Assembly (NCBI GenBank): GCA_947650365.1
Contig: OX393550.1
Location: forward strand, 97,971,924 to 98,035,923
DNA: 64,000 bases
Source of the DNA: Chamaelirium japonicum
Lineage: Eukaryota; Streptophyta; Magnoliopsida; Liliales; Melanthiaceae
Reading direction: 5' to 3'
A model generated the notes under the pieces. It was not told the origin of the DNA and did no database searches. It was given only the letters and a program-made list of their open reading frames with translations. Of this stretch, positions 33,430 to 44,351 are shown in pieces (the stretch's first letter is position 1; every line of letters starts with the position of its first letter). Both the position numbers and the translations under genes were made by a program.

Positions 33430-36400
33430 TTAGGCATAGTACCTTTTGAGGTACTTGCAGTTGATAGGGCCGAGTGTCAGCCCTTCTGGCGTGGTAAGGA
33501 GATGGGCGCCGTTGGAGTAGACTTCCTTGATGGAATGCGGGCCATCCCACTTAGCATCAAATTTCTTCCCTCCTCGATGCGAGAGAATGATGGGGCGTTT
33601 GACTGCCAGCACCAGTTCCCCTATCTGGAATGATCGAGGACGAATCTTCTTGTTGAAGGCGCGGGAAAGCCTGGCCTGATAACATTCCAGACGCTGGTGA
33701 GCTTCGAGGCGTCTTTCATCAAGTGCTTCCAATTCTGCTAGGCGGAGCTGGGCGTTGTCGTCGCTGGTGAGGCCTTCCTGGACTGCTATCCTGAGTGACG
33801 GGATCTGGAGCTCGAGCGGAAGAACGACTTCCACACCATAGACGAGGGAATACGGCGTTGCTTGCGTCAGCGTGCGGAAGGACGTCCGGTAAGCCCATAG
33901 TGCTTCACCCATGCGTTCGTGCCAATCTTTCTTTGTCTTCGAGACGGTTTTCTCCAGCAGTTTGCACAGAGTCTTCTTGAAGGCTTCTGCTAGGCCGTTG
34001 GCCGGGGCGTTGTACATCGTCGAACAATTCTGCTTAATGTTGTACAATGCGCAGAATTGGCTGACGGCAACATTTTTGAACTGCTTCCCGTTATCTGTTA
34101 CGATGTAGCGGGGGACTCCATAGCGGAAGATGATGTCATTCTGGATGAAGCTGATGACGGAGTGCTTTGTAACTTCCCGCAGAGGTGTTGCTTCAGCCCA
34201 CTTGGAGAAGTAGTCCGTCGCCGCCAAAATGTAGAGATGTTGCTTGGATGACTTGGGCAGAGAACCGACGATGTCGAGACCCCATCCGTCGAAGGGTCAA
34301 GACGCGATTGTCGGGTGCAAAGGCTCCGGAGGTTGACGGATGTAGTCCCCGTGCATCTGGCAAGCTTGACATCTCCTCGCGTATTCCAAGCTATCTTTGA
34401 TCATGGTAGGCCAGTAGTATCCCATCCTCTTGACGCGGAAGTGAAGTTTCGGACCGGACTGGTGCGATCCGCAGATTCCCGCATGTACTTCTTCCAGTGC
34501 GGCTTCTGCTTCTTCTTTTGCGAGGCACCTCAGGAGTGTGCCATCGTAGCTTCGTCGGTACAGCTCACCATTGAAGTGGTAGAACCTTAGAGATCGTTGA
34601 CGGATGTCACTTTTGCGCTTCGGATCTTCGGGGAGTTTACCATGAACGAGATACTCCACAAACGGTTGCCTCCAGTCTTGTTCTTTAATCTCGAGGACAT
34701 GCACCGCGTTGGTTTGAACTGGTATTTCGAGTGAACTTTCTTCTGCGGTGATCACGAATCTCCTGCAGACGGGGACGACTAGCGAACGTTCCTCTAGAAA
34801 CGGGAGTGTAGCCGCCAGATTTGCGAGTGCGTCAGCCTGCTGGTTGAGGTTTCGAGAAACGTGCTGAATGGAAGCGGCCTTGAGTCTGCCGAGGAGCTCC
34901 ACGGCCCGCGCATGCAACGGCACCAGGTCTTCTTTGTTGACTTCGTATGCCCCCAGGACTTGCTGGATCACGAGTTGGGAGTCGCCAAAGATCTCTAGTC
35001 CTTGAAGCTTCATTTCGTCGGCCAGCTCGAGGCCGATGAGTATGGCTTGATATTCTGCCACGTTGTTGGAACATGATTCCGATAGTAGGAATGAGAAGGG
35101 GAGTATTTCGTTGTCCGGAGTGACGAAGATGACTCCGGCTCCCGCTATGTCTTGCCTAGCTGCGCCGTCGAAGAACATTTTCCAGGACGGGGCGACGTCG
35201 ACGGAGAACACTTCTTCATCTGGAAGATCTTCTGATAATTCCCATTCCGCCGGGAGAGGGTATTCCGCGAGGAAGTCCTCGAGGGCCTGACCTTTAACCG
35301 CTTTCTGTGGCATGAAGGTGATGTCAAATTCAAGTAGGAGCAGGGCCCACTTGGCCAGACGTCCGGAAAGCACTGGTCTCGACATGATGTACTTGAGTGG
35401 GTCAGCCTTCGAGACGAGTCTGATGGTGTGAGTGAGCATGTAGTGTCGCAGCTTTTTCGTGGCGAAGATGAGCGCTAAGCAGACCTTCTCGATTGGGGAG
35501 TAATTCAGCTCTGCGCCGACGAGAGTGCGACTCAAGTAGTAGCAGGCTGTCTCTACGCCAAGTTCATTGTTCTGAGCCAGGAGTGCCCCCAAGGATTGCT
35601 CCTGGGCGGCAATGTAGAGGATGAGCGGCCTTCCTTGAACTGGTGCTGATAGAACTGGTGGCTTCAGTAGATATGCTTTGATGTTTTGGAGTGCCTCTTG
35701 GCAAGCTTCATCCCATTTGAACGACGCTCCTTTCTTCATGAGGCGACTAAAAGGGTGGCACTTTCCGGCTAGGTTGGCGATGAATCTTCGGATATAGGCC
35801 AAGTGCCCTTGGAGGCCTCTGAGGTCTCGCACTGTCTTTGGTGCGGGCATATTGACGATAGCATCAATCTTGGATTGATCTATCTCAATGCCTCGATGTC
35901 GGACGACGAAGCCGAGGAACTTGCCTGAGGAGACTCCGAACGCGCACTTGAGCGGATTCATGCGGAGTTGGTACCTTCGAAGTCGTTTGAAGATTAGCTC
36001 GAGATCTTGTAGATGTGCCGACTTCTTCTTGGATTTCACCACGAGGTCGTCGACATAACACTCCACGTTTTGATGAAGAATGTCGTCGAAGATTTTCTGC
36101 ATAGCTCGCTGGTAGGTGGCTCCCACGTTCTTCAAGCCGAACGGCATTACCTTATAGCAGTAGATTCCTTTCGGTGTGCGGAATGCCGTGAGCTCCTCGT
36201 CCTTGGGTGCCATCCGAATCTGATTGTAGCCCGATGATCCGTCCATGAAAGTGAGCACCTCGTGACCTGTCGTCGCGTCCACCATTAGCTCCGTGATCGG
36301 CAAGGGGAAGTCGTCCTTTGGACATGCGTTGTTCAAGTCTCTGAAGTCCACGCACACTCGGATTTGGCCGTTCTTCTTTTTGACTGGGACGACACTAGAG

Positions 36401-39400
36401 ATCCATGTCGGGTACTTGACCTCTCGAATGAAGCCGGCTTCGATCAACTTGTTGACTTCGCCTTCTATTTGGGGTACCAGTTCTGGTCGGTAGCGTCTTT
36501 GCCCTTGCTTGATGGCGCTGGCTCCGTGTTTGACGCTGAGCTGGTGCACTGCGATTTTGGGATCGAGGCCTGGCATCTCCTTGTAGGACCATGCGAAGAC
36601 GTCTCTGTATTCTTTAAGCAGTTTGATGTATGCGGCTTCTTCCTCAGGGGTCAAGAGTGTGCTGACGAATGTAGGCCGAGGCTCCGTCTCTGTGCCCAGG
36701 TTGATTTCCTTCAAGTCATCAACGGTGGACTGCCCCCCTTCTTCGAGGACTAGCGGGGCGTCGGGCAACTCGTCGTCCGAAGTAGAAGTATCTCCGTTGT
36801 CGGGATCCGTAATGGAGATATGATGGACGGCCGCCATGGGTGGGTGGGTGGGTGTTGAGACGAAGTCCTCGATTAGCATTTCCAGACGATCGAACACTGA
36901 CTTCTTCTTTGAGTGCTTAACTGGCCTGAGTCTTTCGAACACAGACGTGCGTCTTCGATTTGACTGGTTTCTACCACCTCTGATTTGCTTCTGGAGCAAG
37001 GCTTGGCATCGAGCTCTTCGCTGTCTTCTTTTGCTGTCGGGACGGCTTGCGTAGGAAGAGCGTGCATCGGAAATTGTCGATCCTTCAGCTGCTTCGTCTA
37101 CCATCTTCGCTCCAATGTAGTTGGAGGTGAAGGTCTTCTTCGCCGCGGTTCTGATGACCAATGGAGCTTGACTGGAGCCGATGCCTCGGCGGTTCGGGGG
37201 AATTTGTTCTCCGTTTTGAAACAGCCGAGCTTGCGTTCTCGTCATCCCGTGTGGAGTTGCTGCTGGTGGAAGTGTGCCCATGGCGCTTTCTTCGTTGTAG
37301 CCGGCTCTGAACAGCAACTTGGCAGCGTTTTGCCCCCAACTCCCTTTCGGCTTGAATCCGAGTTGCTCGAGGTCTGCCGATTCGACAAGTCTACTTGGGT
37401 TCGGAGCTTGCGTCAGACTAGGTAATGACACCGTCATTTCTTGCAGAGTGATGACATTGGCCTGAGATAACGACGGGGCCAGCTTCCTTGTCGGAGTAGA
37501 AGGCGATCGATCGGATTTACGGAGCCACTGAGGCGCGAGACGCAGGACAGGCGCCGTTTGGATTGGCAACGGGGTATGTTGCATTGCTCTTGGCTCGGGA
37601 CTGATGCGTATCCATTGCCTGGGTTTCGGCGTTCCTTGGACCTTGAGTCTTGCCTCGTCAGAAGGTGGCACCGGATTCGCGGGAAGTGGAGTCTTGTCCT
37701 GCTTCACTTCTTCAATCTTTTGGGCTCGAGGGGCTTTAGCTGGCAGAACTTCCGCGACCAAGCCCTTTGCTTGGTAGAACTTAGCGTCGGCCAAGTGTGC
37801 CTCGGCCTCGTTGAATGGCTTGTCGTCCGCAACTATGCACCTCTCCACGCCTTCTTCGTAGTACTTGAGGCACTGGTGCCAGGTGGATACCATGATGCCA
37901 TTCTCGTGCAGCCATGGTCTTCCCAACAGGAGGCGGTATGACGTCTGGCAATCGATGATGTGGAAGAGGACCGTTGTATCCAGCGGGCCGATTGACAGCT
38001 TCAGGCGGATGATTCCGATAGTGGACTGTCCGCCCTGGTTGAACCCTTGAATGACCAACTGACTCGGCGAGAGATGGTCGTTGGTGATGCCGAGTTGCCG
38101 CATTGTCTGGATAGGCATGATGTTGACGGCGGAGCCACAGTCCAACAGGATTCGGTTCACTGGCTTCTCCTTGATGTATCCCGAAACGTAAAGAGGCCGG
38201 TTATGCAGTCGCGGCCCGAGTTGCAGGTCCTCATCCGAAAAGGTTATCGTCGCATCACACGAGGCCACAACTTTGCGCTTCTGGGCATCTTTCCTTTTCC
38301 TCTTGTAGCTGTCTGGATCGGCTAAGGTCGCGGCCATTGCCAGGCGAGCCTTCTTCGGGAGATGCAAAGCTTCTACGAGTGGCATGTGCAGGATTGCTTC
38401 GTCGTGAGAGGCGGTGCCTCCTTTGTCGGAATCGTCTCCCTCATCGGTGGAGTCGCCTTCTTCAGAAGTTTCGCTTTCGTTCTTTCCTTCTGACGCCTCA
38501 TGAACTTCGATCATGCAACAAGACACCTTGACGTGTTGGTCCACTGGGAGGAAGTGATCCGGGAAGAACTCCTGCAGGGTTGTCGGCTCTGGAAGGCTCT
38601 GCTGAAGGTGATCGTCTTGACTTGCTGGCGGCACTTTGAACGCCTTCCTCCCTGGAGTCTTGCTTTTCTTCTTGTATGTCTTCCGCTTGGTGAATCCCCT
38701 CATCACACGGTCTTGCTTGAGCTTCTTTTCTTGCCATGGCTTTCGTCGCCGCGGTAGCATGACCCATGCTTCTTCGTCGGTGGATTCCCCTCCGCTAGGA
38801 TGACGGTCGACAGGAGCAACTGGTTCCCTCGAAGGTACTTGTTCTTCTAGAGGCTCTACTGGCTCGTCTTTCGATTCCCAACCGGTGGGCTTGATTTCGT
38901 CGATTGAAACGGACGGAGGCTTTGAGTAGAGGACGTAGTAGTCGAATTTCCCCGAGGGCTGGCCTAGCAGGCCGACTTCCGGATCTCCTTGCTCGTATCT
39001 TTCCCGAAGAGCGCGTTGGGACATAGCTTGACTGGAAGGGACTGGCTCTTCTTGAGGCTCCACTGGCTCGTCTTCCGATCCCCAGCCGGCGGGCTTGATT
39101 TCGTCGATTGCAACTGACGGAGGCTTTGAGTAGAGGACGTAATAGTCGAACTTCCCCGAAGGCTGGCCCAGCAGACCGACTTCTGGATCTCCTTGCTCGT
39201 ATCTCCTTTGGAGCGCTCGTTGGGATGCAGTATTGCTTGGAAGAGGTGCTGGCGTGAGCGATGGTTGCTCCCAGGGCAGCGGTGTTTCCTCCTCGGTGAG
39301 CGCAGGAGTGCGTTGACGTCGCTTCGAGACTTTCGGCTGGGGAGTTGACTTACCGATTGGCGCCTGACGGTTGACGCGCAATTTGGGCACGCTTCGTCGA

Positions 39401-41253
39401 GCAGCAACGAGTACCGGCGAGAAGGAGCCGAAGGTGATGGACGTCATGTTGGCCGTAGCAACCTCTCCGGAGTCGATCTCTATCTTCCCTTGTTTAGCGA
39501 GCGCCATGATTCTTTCCTTGAAGACGAAGCATCTTTCGATGGGATGACTTACCACCCGGTGGTATTTGCAGAAGAGAGGGTCGTCGACGCGATGCATCTG
39601 CTCGGGCCTCTTCGAAGGAGGGAGCTCTATCATCTTCTCTTGCAGCAGTTGGTCGAACATGGAGGAGACTTCCGAGTCTGGGAAGGGGTACTCCTTGGCT
39701 TCGAGCTCCTCGAGAGTCATCCTTTGTCTTGGCGGCGGAGGCGGCGATATGGCGGCTCCCTTCCTTTGATCTGATCTGCCACCGATCTTGAGCGGTTTGG
39801 AAGTTGAAGCGACGTCAGCAACATTGACTTGTTTCGGTTTCGGTGCCGGTGGCTTGTCCTTCTTCTCCACCTTCAAGAAGTCTTTGTTCTTCGAGTCCCC
39901 GCGGCTTGCTAGGCTAAGTTCCATGTCGTGAGCCCGAGTCGCGAGTTCTTCGAAAGACCGAGGCTTGATACCTTTGAGGATGTAGAGCAGGCCCCAGTGC
40001 ATGCCTTGGGTGCACATCTCGATGGCCGAGTCTTCAGACAAGCGGTCTCGTGAATTCGGCGCGAGGTTCCTCCATCGGTCGATGTAGTCGATCACCGGCT
40101 CGTCCTTCCTTTGCTTGACTGCAGTAAGCTCGGTCATGCTGACGGTTCATCTGGTGCTGTAGAAGCGGTTGAGGAACTCCCTCTCCATCTGATCCCAGCT
40201 GTCGATGGTCCCTGGAGGAAGATCAACGTACCAGTCGAACGCGTTGCCTTTGAGGGTGTGAACGAATTGCTTCACCATCTCGTCGCCATATGTGCCGGCA
40301 TTATTGCAGGTCTCGATGAAGTGGGCGACGTGCTGTCTTGGATTTCCCTTTCCGTCGAAGTGCTGGAACTTTGGTGGCTGGAATCCGACTGGGAAGCGTA
40401 GTTGCTGGATCCTCGCAGTGTAGGGCTTCGAGTATGCCGCCGTGATCGGAGGAAGGCCACTGCCGTGGGAGCGCATCATGTCGGCTATCAACGCTTGGAC
40501 TTGCTGAGCATTCATCGTTGCCGTTGCCGGAGGTTGTGTGGCCACCGAGTCTGGCGCTGGGGAGACGACTTCCACTGGGACGGGAGCCGAGGAGAGCGCT
40601 GGAGTAACTGCTTGAATCGTCGGAACAACCTCTGCAGGAGCGGGAGTTGAAGACGGAACTGAAGCGGCTACTGGAGAAGCGACGGGTTGGCCGACTGCTG
40701 CAGCGTCTTTCGCGCTTAGCTTTTGGAGCAGAGTGTTGATGTGACGATCCTTCTCCTCCATTAGCCGAGTAATTTGCGCCATATGCTCGCTCATCTGCAT
40801 GACTTGGAGCTGAAGAGCGGACGGAGGATGGTGACGGAGAACGTCTCGGTGTTGCATGTTCGCATCCTCGCCGTCATCATTGGAGACGTAGTTACGCCGA
40901 CTTGCTTCTGGCTGATGATTGATGTTTGCCCCCTGCAGAGGAGGTGCAACGTCTGCTGGAGAATCCGAACGGGCTCGGGGCTGGGGCTGGTCCTCCCCAA
41001 ACTTCTGGAAATGGACTCCAGGATCGAGGCTCGTTTCTTCATGCACCAGGGCCTCGTCGGCGCTTTGGCGAGCATCTTCGGTAGTAGCTTCTGGCATGAA
41101 GACGTCCGCAAGAGTCCGAGTACGCCGAGTGTAGACGCGCACCATTGGAGGAGGATCACCCTCCGGGTTTACTGGATCACCATGTCGGAGTAGAGGAGAC
41201 TCGACGATTGGTGAGAGGCTTGGAGCAAACGCATCGTTGTTTGTTCCGGCCAT
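33430..41253 (-). pseudogene. Tat Gag-Pol polyprotein, one frame with two TGA stops
   Basis: The frame starts at ATG 41253 (GCAATGG context, MAGTNN) and runs 2608 codons with stops only at 40149-40147 (codon 369) and 34299-34297 (codon 2319). Both replace residues conserved in relatives (Arg in FYSTRR, Trp in SWPFDGWG), consistent with CGA-to-TGA and TGG-to-TGA. Gag has FQHFDGKGNPRQHVAHFIET; a CKYHR...HPIERC zinc-like motif follows near 39540. Protease has LLDCGSAVNIMP (about 38143), RT YVDDLV (36059-36042), then RNase H, a second RNase H (MFFDGAARQ near 35180) and integrase: HAGICGSH...CQACQ, GLDIVG, TDNGKQF (about 34098), NGLAEAF (about 34000). It ends YLKRYYA. Confidence 0.92.
38824..39231 (-). 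repeat. Tandem duplication of 68 codons inside gag-pol
   Basis: A 204-bp unit occurs twice in a row between Gag and protease. Both copies encode SQRAL, RYEQGDPEVGLLGQPSGKFD and YYVLYSKPPS. The two copies differ at several positions, so the duplication is not fresh. The frame is kept. Confidence 0.85.
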
Positions 41254-41303
41254 TGCAAACTTCAAGCAGCTTCTTCAGCCGTACGGATGAAAGGAGAAGA
41301 GGT

Positions 41304-41319
41304 CCCACCGGGCGTGCCA
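41304..41319 (-). other. Probable primer-binding site of the Tat element
   Basis: On the minus strand TGGCACGCCCGGTGGG lies six bases inside the 5' LTR. It begins with TGG as a tRNA 3' CCA complement should. I do not assign the tRNA. Confidence 0.55.
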
Positions 41320-41325
41320 GAAATC

Positions 41326-43310
41326 TGTGGACGCGGAAAAAGCACGGGTCGTCTTTATTGCGAATCACACGAGATTACAAGTGTGGCCGGGACCCGGGTG
41401 GCTCGGGTGTAGCGAGTCCGGGTTGCGGCGAGTTTTGATCAGGGGATTGTGGGAAAGATCTTCTGGAGGATCCCTTTGATCCGCGTCTCCACGTGGTGTT
41501 CGTGCGAGAGCTCTGAAGGGGCTGCCCAGGACAGGGGTCTTTACAGGGTGAGGGTTTTGGAGAGGCTAAGGAATGTCCACCGTCGCTTTGTCCCTTCCGT
41601 GCTTCGCGCTTTCTCGGCTAGGGGGTTTTCCGGCTTCGTTCCTCGGTCTTCGTGTCTTCCTCGCTCCTTGCTTGACCTTGGCGTCCTTGATCGTCGGTTC
41701 GCGGCGTCGATCGTGTTTTTGGCGTCGGCTTTTTGGCTTTGGCTTGGCTCCGGTGTGGCTCTGGCTTTTGCTTTGCTTTGGCGCTTGCACTTGGACGTAG
41801 CTGGGAGAGACTTGCGATGCTTTCGTTCTTCCGGACTTCGCGTCGTATCGGCTAGAACGTGCGGTGCTTTTGCTCGTGGCCGGCGTAGTCGCTTGGCTTT
41901 GGCACTTGCGTTGCTTTGGCGCGGGCTTTACTGGGACTTTGCTTTGGCTTCTTGCGTTGGCCTTAGCTTCAGCGTCAACTCGATCTTCTTCTTCGAACGA
42001 CGTGGGCTACTTCTCCGGTGCTTCGACGGTTTGCGTGCCGACTGGACTTCTTTTCTTCTCCGGGCTTCTTTGGCGTGATCGGAGTCGAAGGATGCTTTCG
42101 AAGATGGCGGGGGTAGCACCAATCTCCGTGCGACGGTTGTGGCGTCGACGACGGTTGTAGCGTCGGCTTTTGTTGATGAAGACGACGGGGGTGACGACGG
42201 TCTCCGTGCGACGGTTGTAGCGTCGGCTTTTGTTGATGAAGACGACGGGGTAGCGAAGCTTCAGACGATCTGCTCCAGGCTTTCTTCTTCGTGGATGGCA
42301 CAGACGTTTGTTGAAGACGACGGGGTGATGACGCTTCGTTTCTCTCCTCCGGGCTTTGGAGCTTGATCGGGATCGAGGATTTGTTGGAGCCGACGGGGTA
42401 GTGCCGCTCCGAGCTTCTTCTCCGGCCTTTGCTTCTGGCGTCTTCGGAGTCGAAGGGTCTTCTTCTCCGAGCTTTCTTCTTCGTGCACGGAGTCGAGGTC
42501 TTGATCTTCGTGTGCAAGGGTCTTCACGTTGATGAGAGCTTTCGGTAAGCCGATCCCTCGGGACAGGCTTGACCGTGCCTCGTGAAGCCTTGGGTCGGTG
42601 AAGAAGCGTCTCCTCTTCTGCAGAGCTCCCGCGCTTCGTCTTCAGTCTTCGACCTCTTCTTCATTCCCCCACCCCCTCTATTTATAGGCAAAGGGGAGGG
42701 GAGAGAGATATGGGAACTTTTAATTTTAAATCCCTTTTCTATCTCTCTCATAATTGCCCGGGATTTATTCATCCATTGATGAGGGGAATAACGTTTATTT
42801 GTTTTCCTTTTCTGGCGATGCAATTATGGCTGGATTTCGCACACGAAATCGATGGCGATCGGGCGCTTCTTCTTGTGCGTCGGATCGAGGGATCGGCGCA
42901 GATCCGCGTGTGTGCAGACGTCATACGCAACCTCCCCCCGCGCATGGCGGTATTTCCTTCCTTTTCTTTCTTTTCTTTCCTTTTCTTTTCTTTCCTTTTC
43001 TTTTCTTTCTTTTCTTTTCTTTCCTTTTCTTTTCCTTCCTTGCAGGGCCGGCCGGCCCCCCATGGGGTTCGGGTCCTAGTAGGGCCGGCCCCCCATGGGG
43101 TTCGGGTCCTAGTAGGGCCGGCCCCCATGGGGTTCGGGTCTTAGTAGGGGCCGGCCCCATGGGGTTCGGACCCTAGTAGGGGCCGGCCCCCCTTGGAGTG
43201 TGGGGTCCGCTCCTCTTTTGCTGGGTGCGAGTCGGGTCCGCGTGTCGGGTTTGCATCCGCGTCGGCCCACATAAGTCGGGTTCGGGTTCGACGAAATTCG
43301 TGTGTCTACA
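41326..43310 (-). repeat. 5' LTR of the Tat element (right)
   Basis: 1985 bp, near-identical to 26839-28849. The differences include a 12-base deletion near 41723 and a different length of the CTTTT-rich tract and minisatellite. Confidence 0.92.
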
Positions 43311-43315
43311 CTCAC
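43311..43315. repeat. Target-site duplication CTCAC (right) of the Tat element
   Basis: Perfect match to 26834-26838. Confidence 0.9.
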
Positions 43316-43487
43316 ATCATAGATATTCGTTGCTTTTTCTTTCCTAGTTTAGCTTAATACTTTGGTTCAAGTTTTCCGATTACTCCTATTTCTCTTCTAG
43401 TCTCGTCACTTATACTAATTAGCATTGCTCTTTGTAATAGACATTGAAGGACTTAAAAGGACCCAGACTCTCTTCAACTTGCACTCA

Positions 43488-44107
43488 TGTTATAGAGTAA
43501 ATGTGTGATGGAATATGGAGCTTGACCTACCATGGCTGCAGACTGCCCGGTGCCCCGGAGAAGTCAAAGGACCTTTTGGGAGTTGAGCATGAAGGTCGGG
43601 TGCCCAAGCGACTAACCTAAAGTAGGGAAGCTGATCTACAGGATTGGCGCTCGTGCGAATCGGGGCCGGGACCCAAGAGGCATGGGCTTTGTCAGGCGGC
43701 ACTCGGGCGAAATTACAGGGTGCGCCCGGCCGGCCTTGGTCTAGGAAACTCAACAGGTTTGCATTAGGGTTTGGTATATAAAGTCTTACGAACCGTCATT
43801 GTAAAAGTAGGAAAGGGCAAGAAACTAGAGAGGTTTTTGATCATCAAGGAGAGACGGAGAGGTGTGGAAGACTTGAGAGATTCGTGGTGTGAGTGATTCC
43901 TTCCCCTATAAGATCGAGAAGGAAACTTGTTCCGTAAGATCACGATTCTCAAGATAGTAAAATGTAGGTTCTCGAGGCTGGACGCAGGCAAGTTTTGCCG
44001 AACCAGGTAAATCTATGTGTCGTCGCTTTTACTTTTTCGCACATATACTCTTTGTGTTACTTTCTTCCGTTGATTGCTAGATCCTAGGTTGCGTAGATTA
44101 TACAACA
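43488..44107 (+). mobile_element. Probable copia solo LTR or LTR remnant
   Basis: The segment starts TGTTATAGAG and ends ATACAACA. It holds a TATA box GTATATAAAG (43774-43783) followed by purine-rich sequence and a GTTTTGCCGAACCA stretch with CTTTTACTTTTTCGC, which resembles plant copia LTR 3' regions as I know them. No target duplication is found and no pol follows, so ends are tentative. Confidence 0.45.
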
Positions 44108-44284
44108 ACATGATCCTCTAGTTAATTGATTGTGTGGCACTAGCTGGATTTTGGCAGTCTTGATCATGGACAATCAAATCATGGCTACTAACAATTCTTA
44201 TTTTAGCTTTTGGAAGTGCGTTGAACATGCATACTTGGATCATACTTTTATGCAAGGTAAACATGGAAAGAAAACAATTTAATA

Positions 44285-44351
44285 GGGTTTCTAAGTAAGA
44301 ATAGATCTAGGGTGCTTGTTGCTCATGCAATCTATTCTTACTTAGAAACCC
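44285..44351. repeat. Perfect 22-bp inverted repeat with 23-nt loop
   Basis: The arm at 44285-44306 (starts GGGTTTCTAAG) is the exact reverse complement of 44330-44351. It lies within the host intron. A partial third copy (GGGGTTTCTAAA) follows at about 44365. Confidence 0.8.

Larger units (their letters stand above)
26839..43310 (-). mobile_element. Ty3/gypsy Tat-type retrotransposon, 16.5 kb, complete
   Basis: The element is bounded by near-identical LTRs (26839-28849 and 41326-43310), both TGTGGACGCGG to GTGTCTACA, and by perfect 5-bp repeats CTCAC. Gag-pol runs on the minus strand, so the right LTR is the 5' LTR. Domain order Gag-PR-RT-RH-second RH-INT and an additional gene on the opposite strand between INT and the 3' LTR are hallmarks of the Tat clade (Ogre, Retand, Grande). 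In the first 620 or so LTR bases I count about five substitutions and one 12-base indel, so the insertion is young. It lies inside the inferred host intron. Confidence 0.95.
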
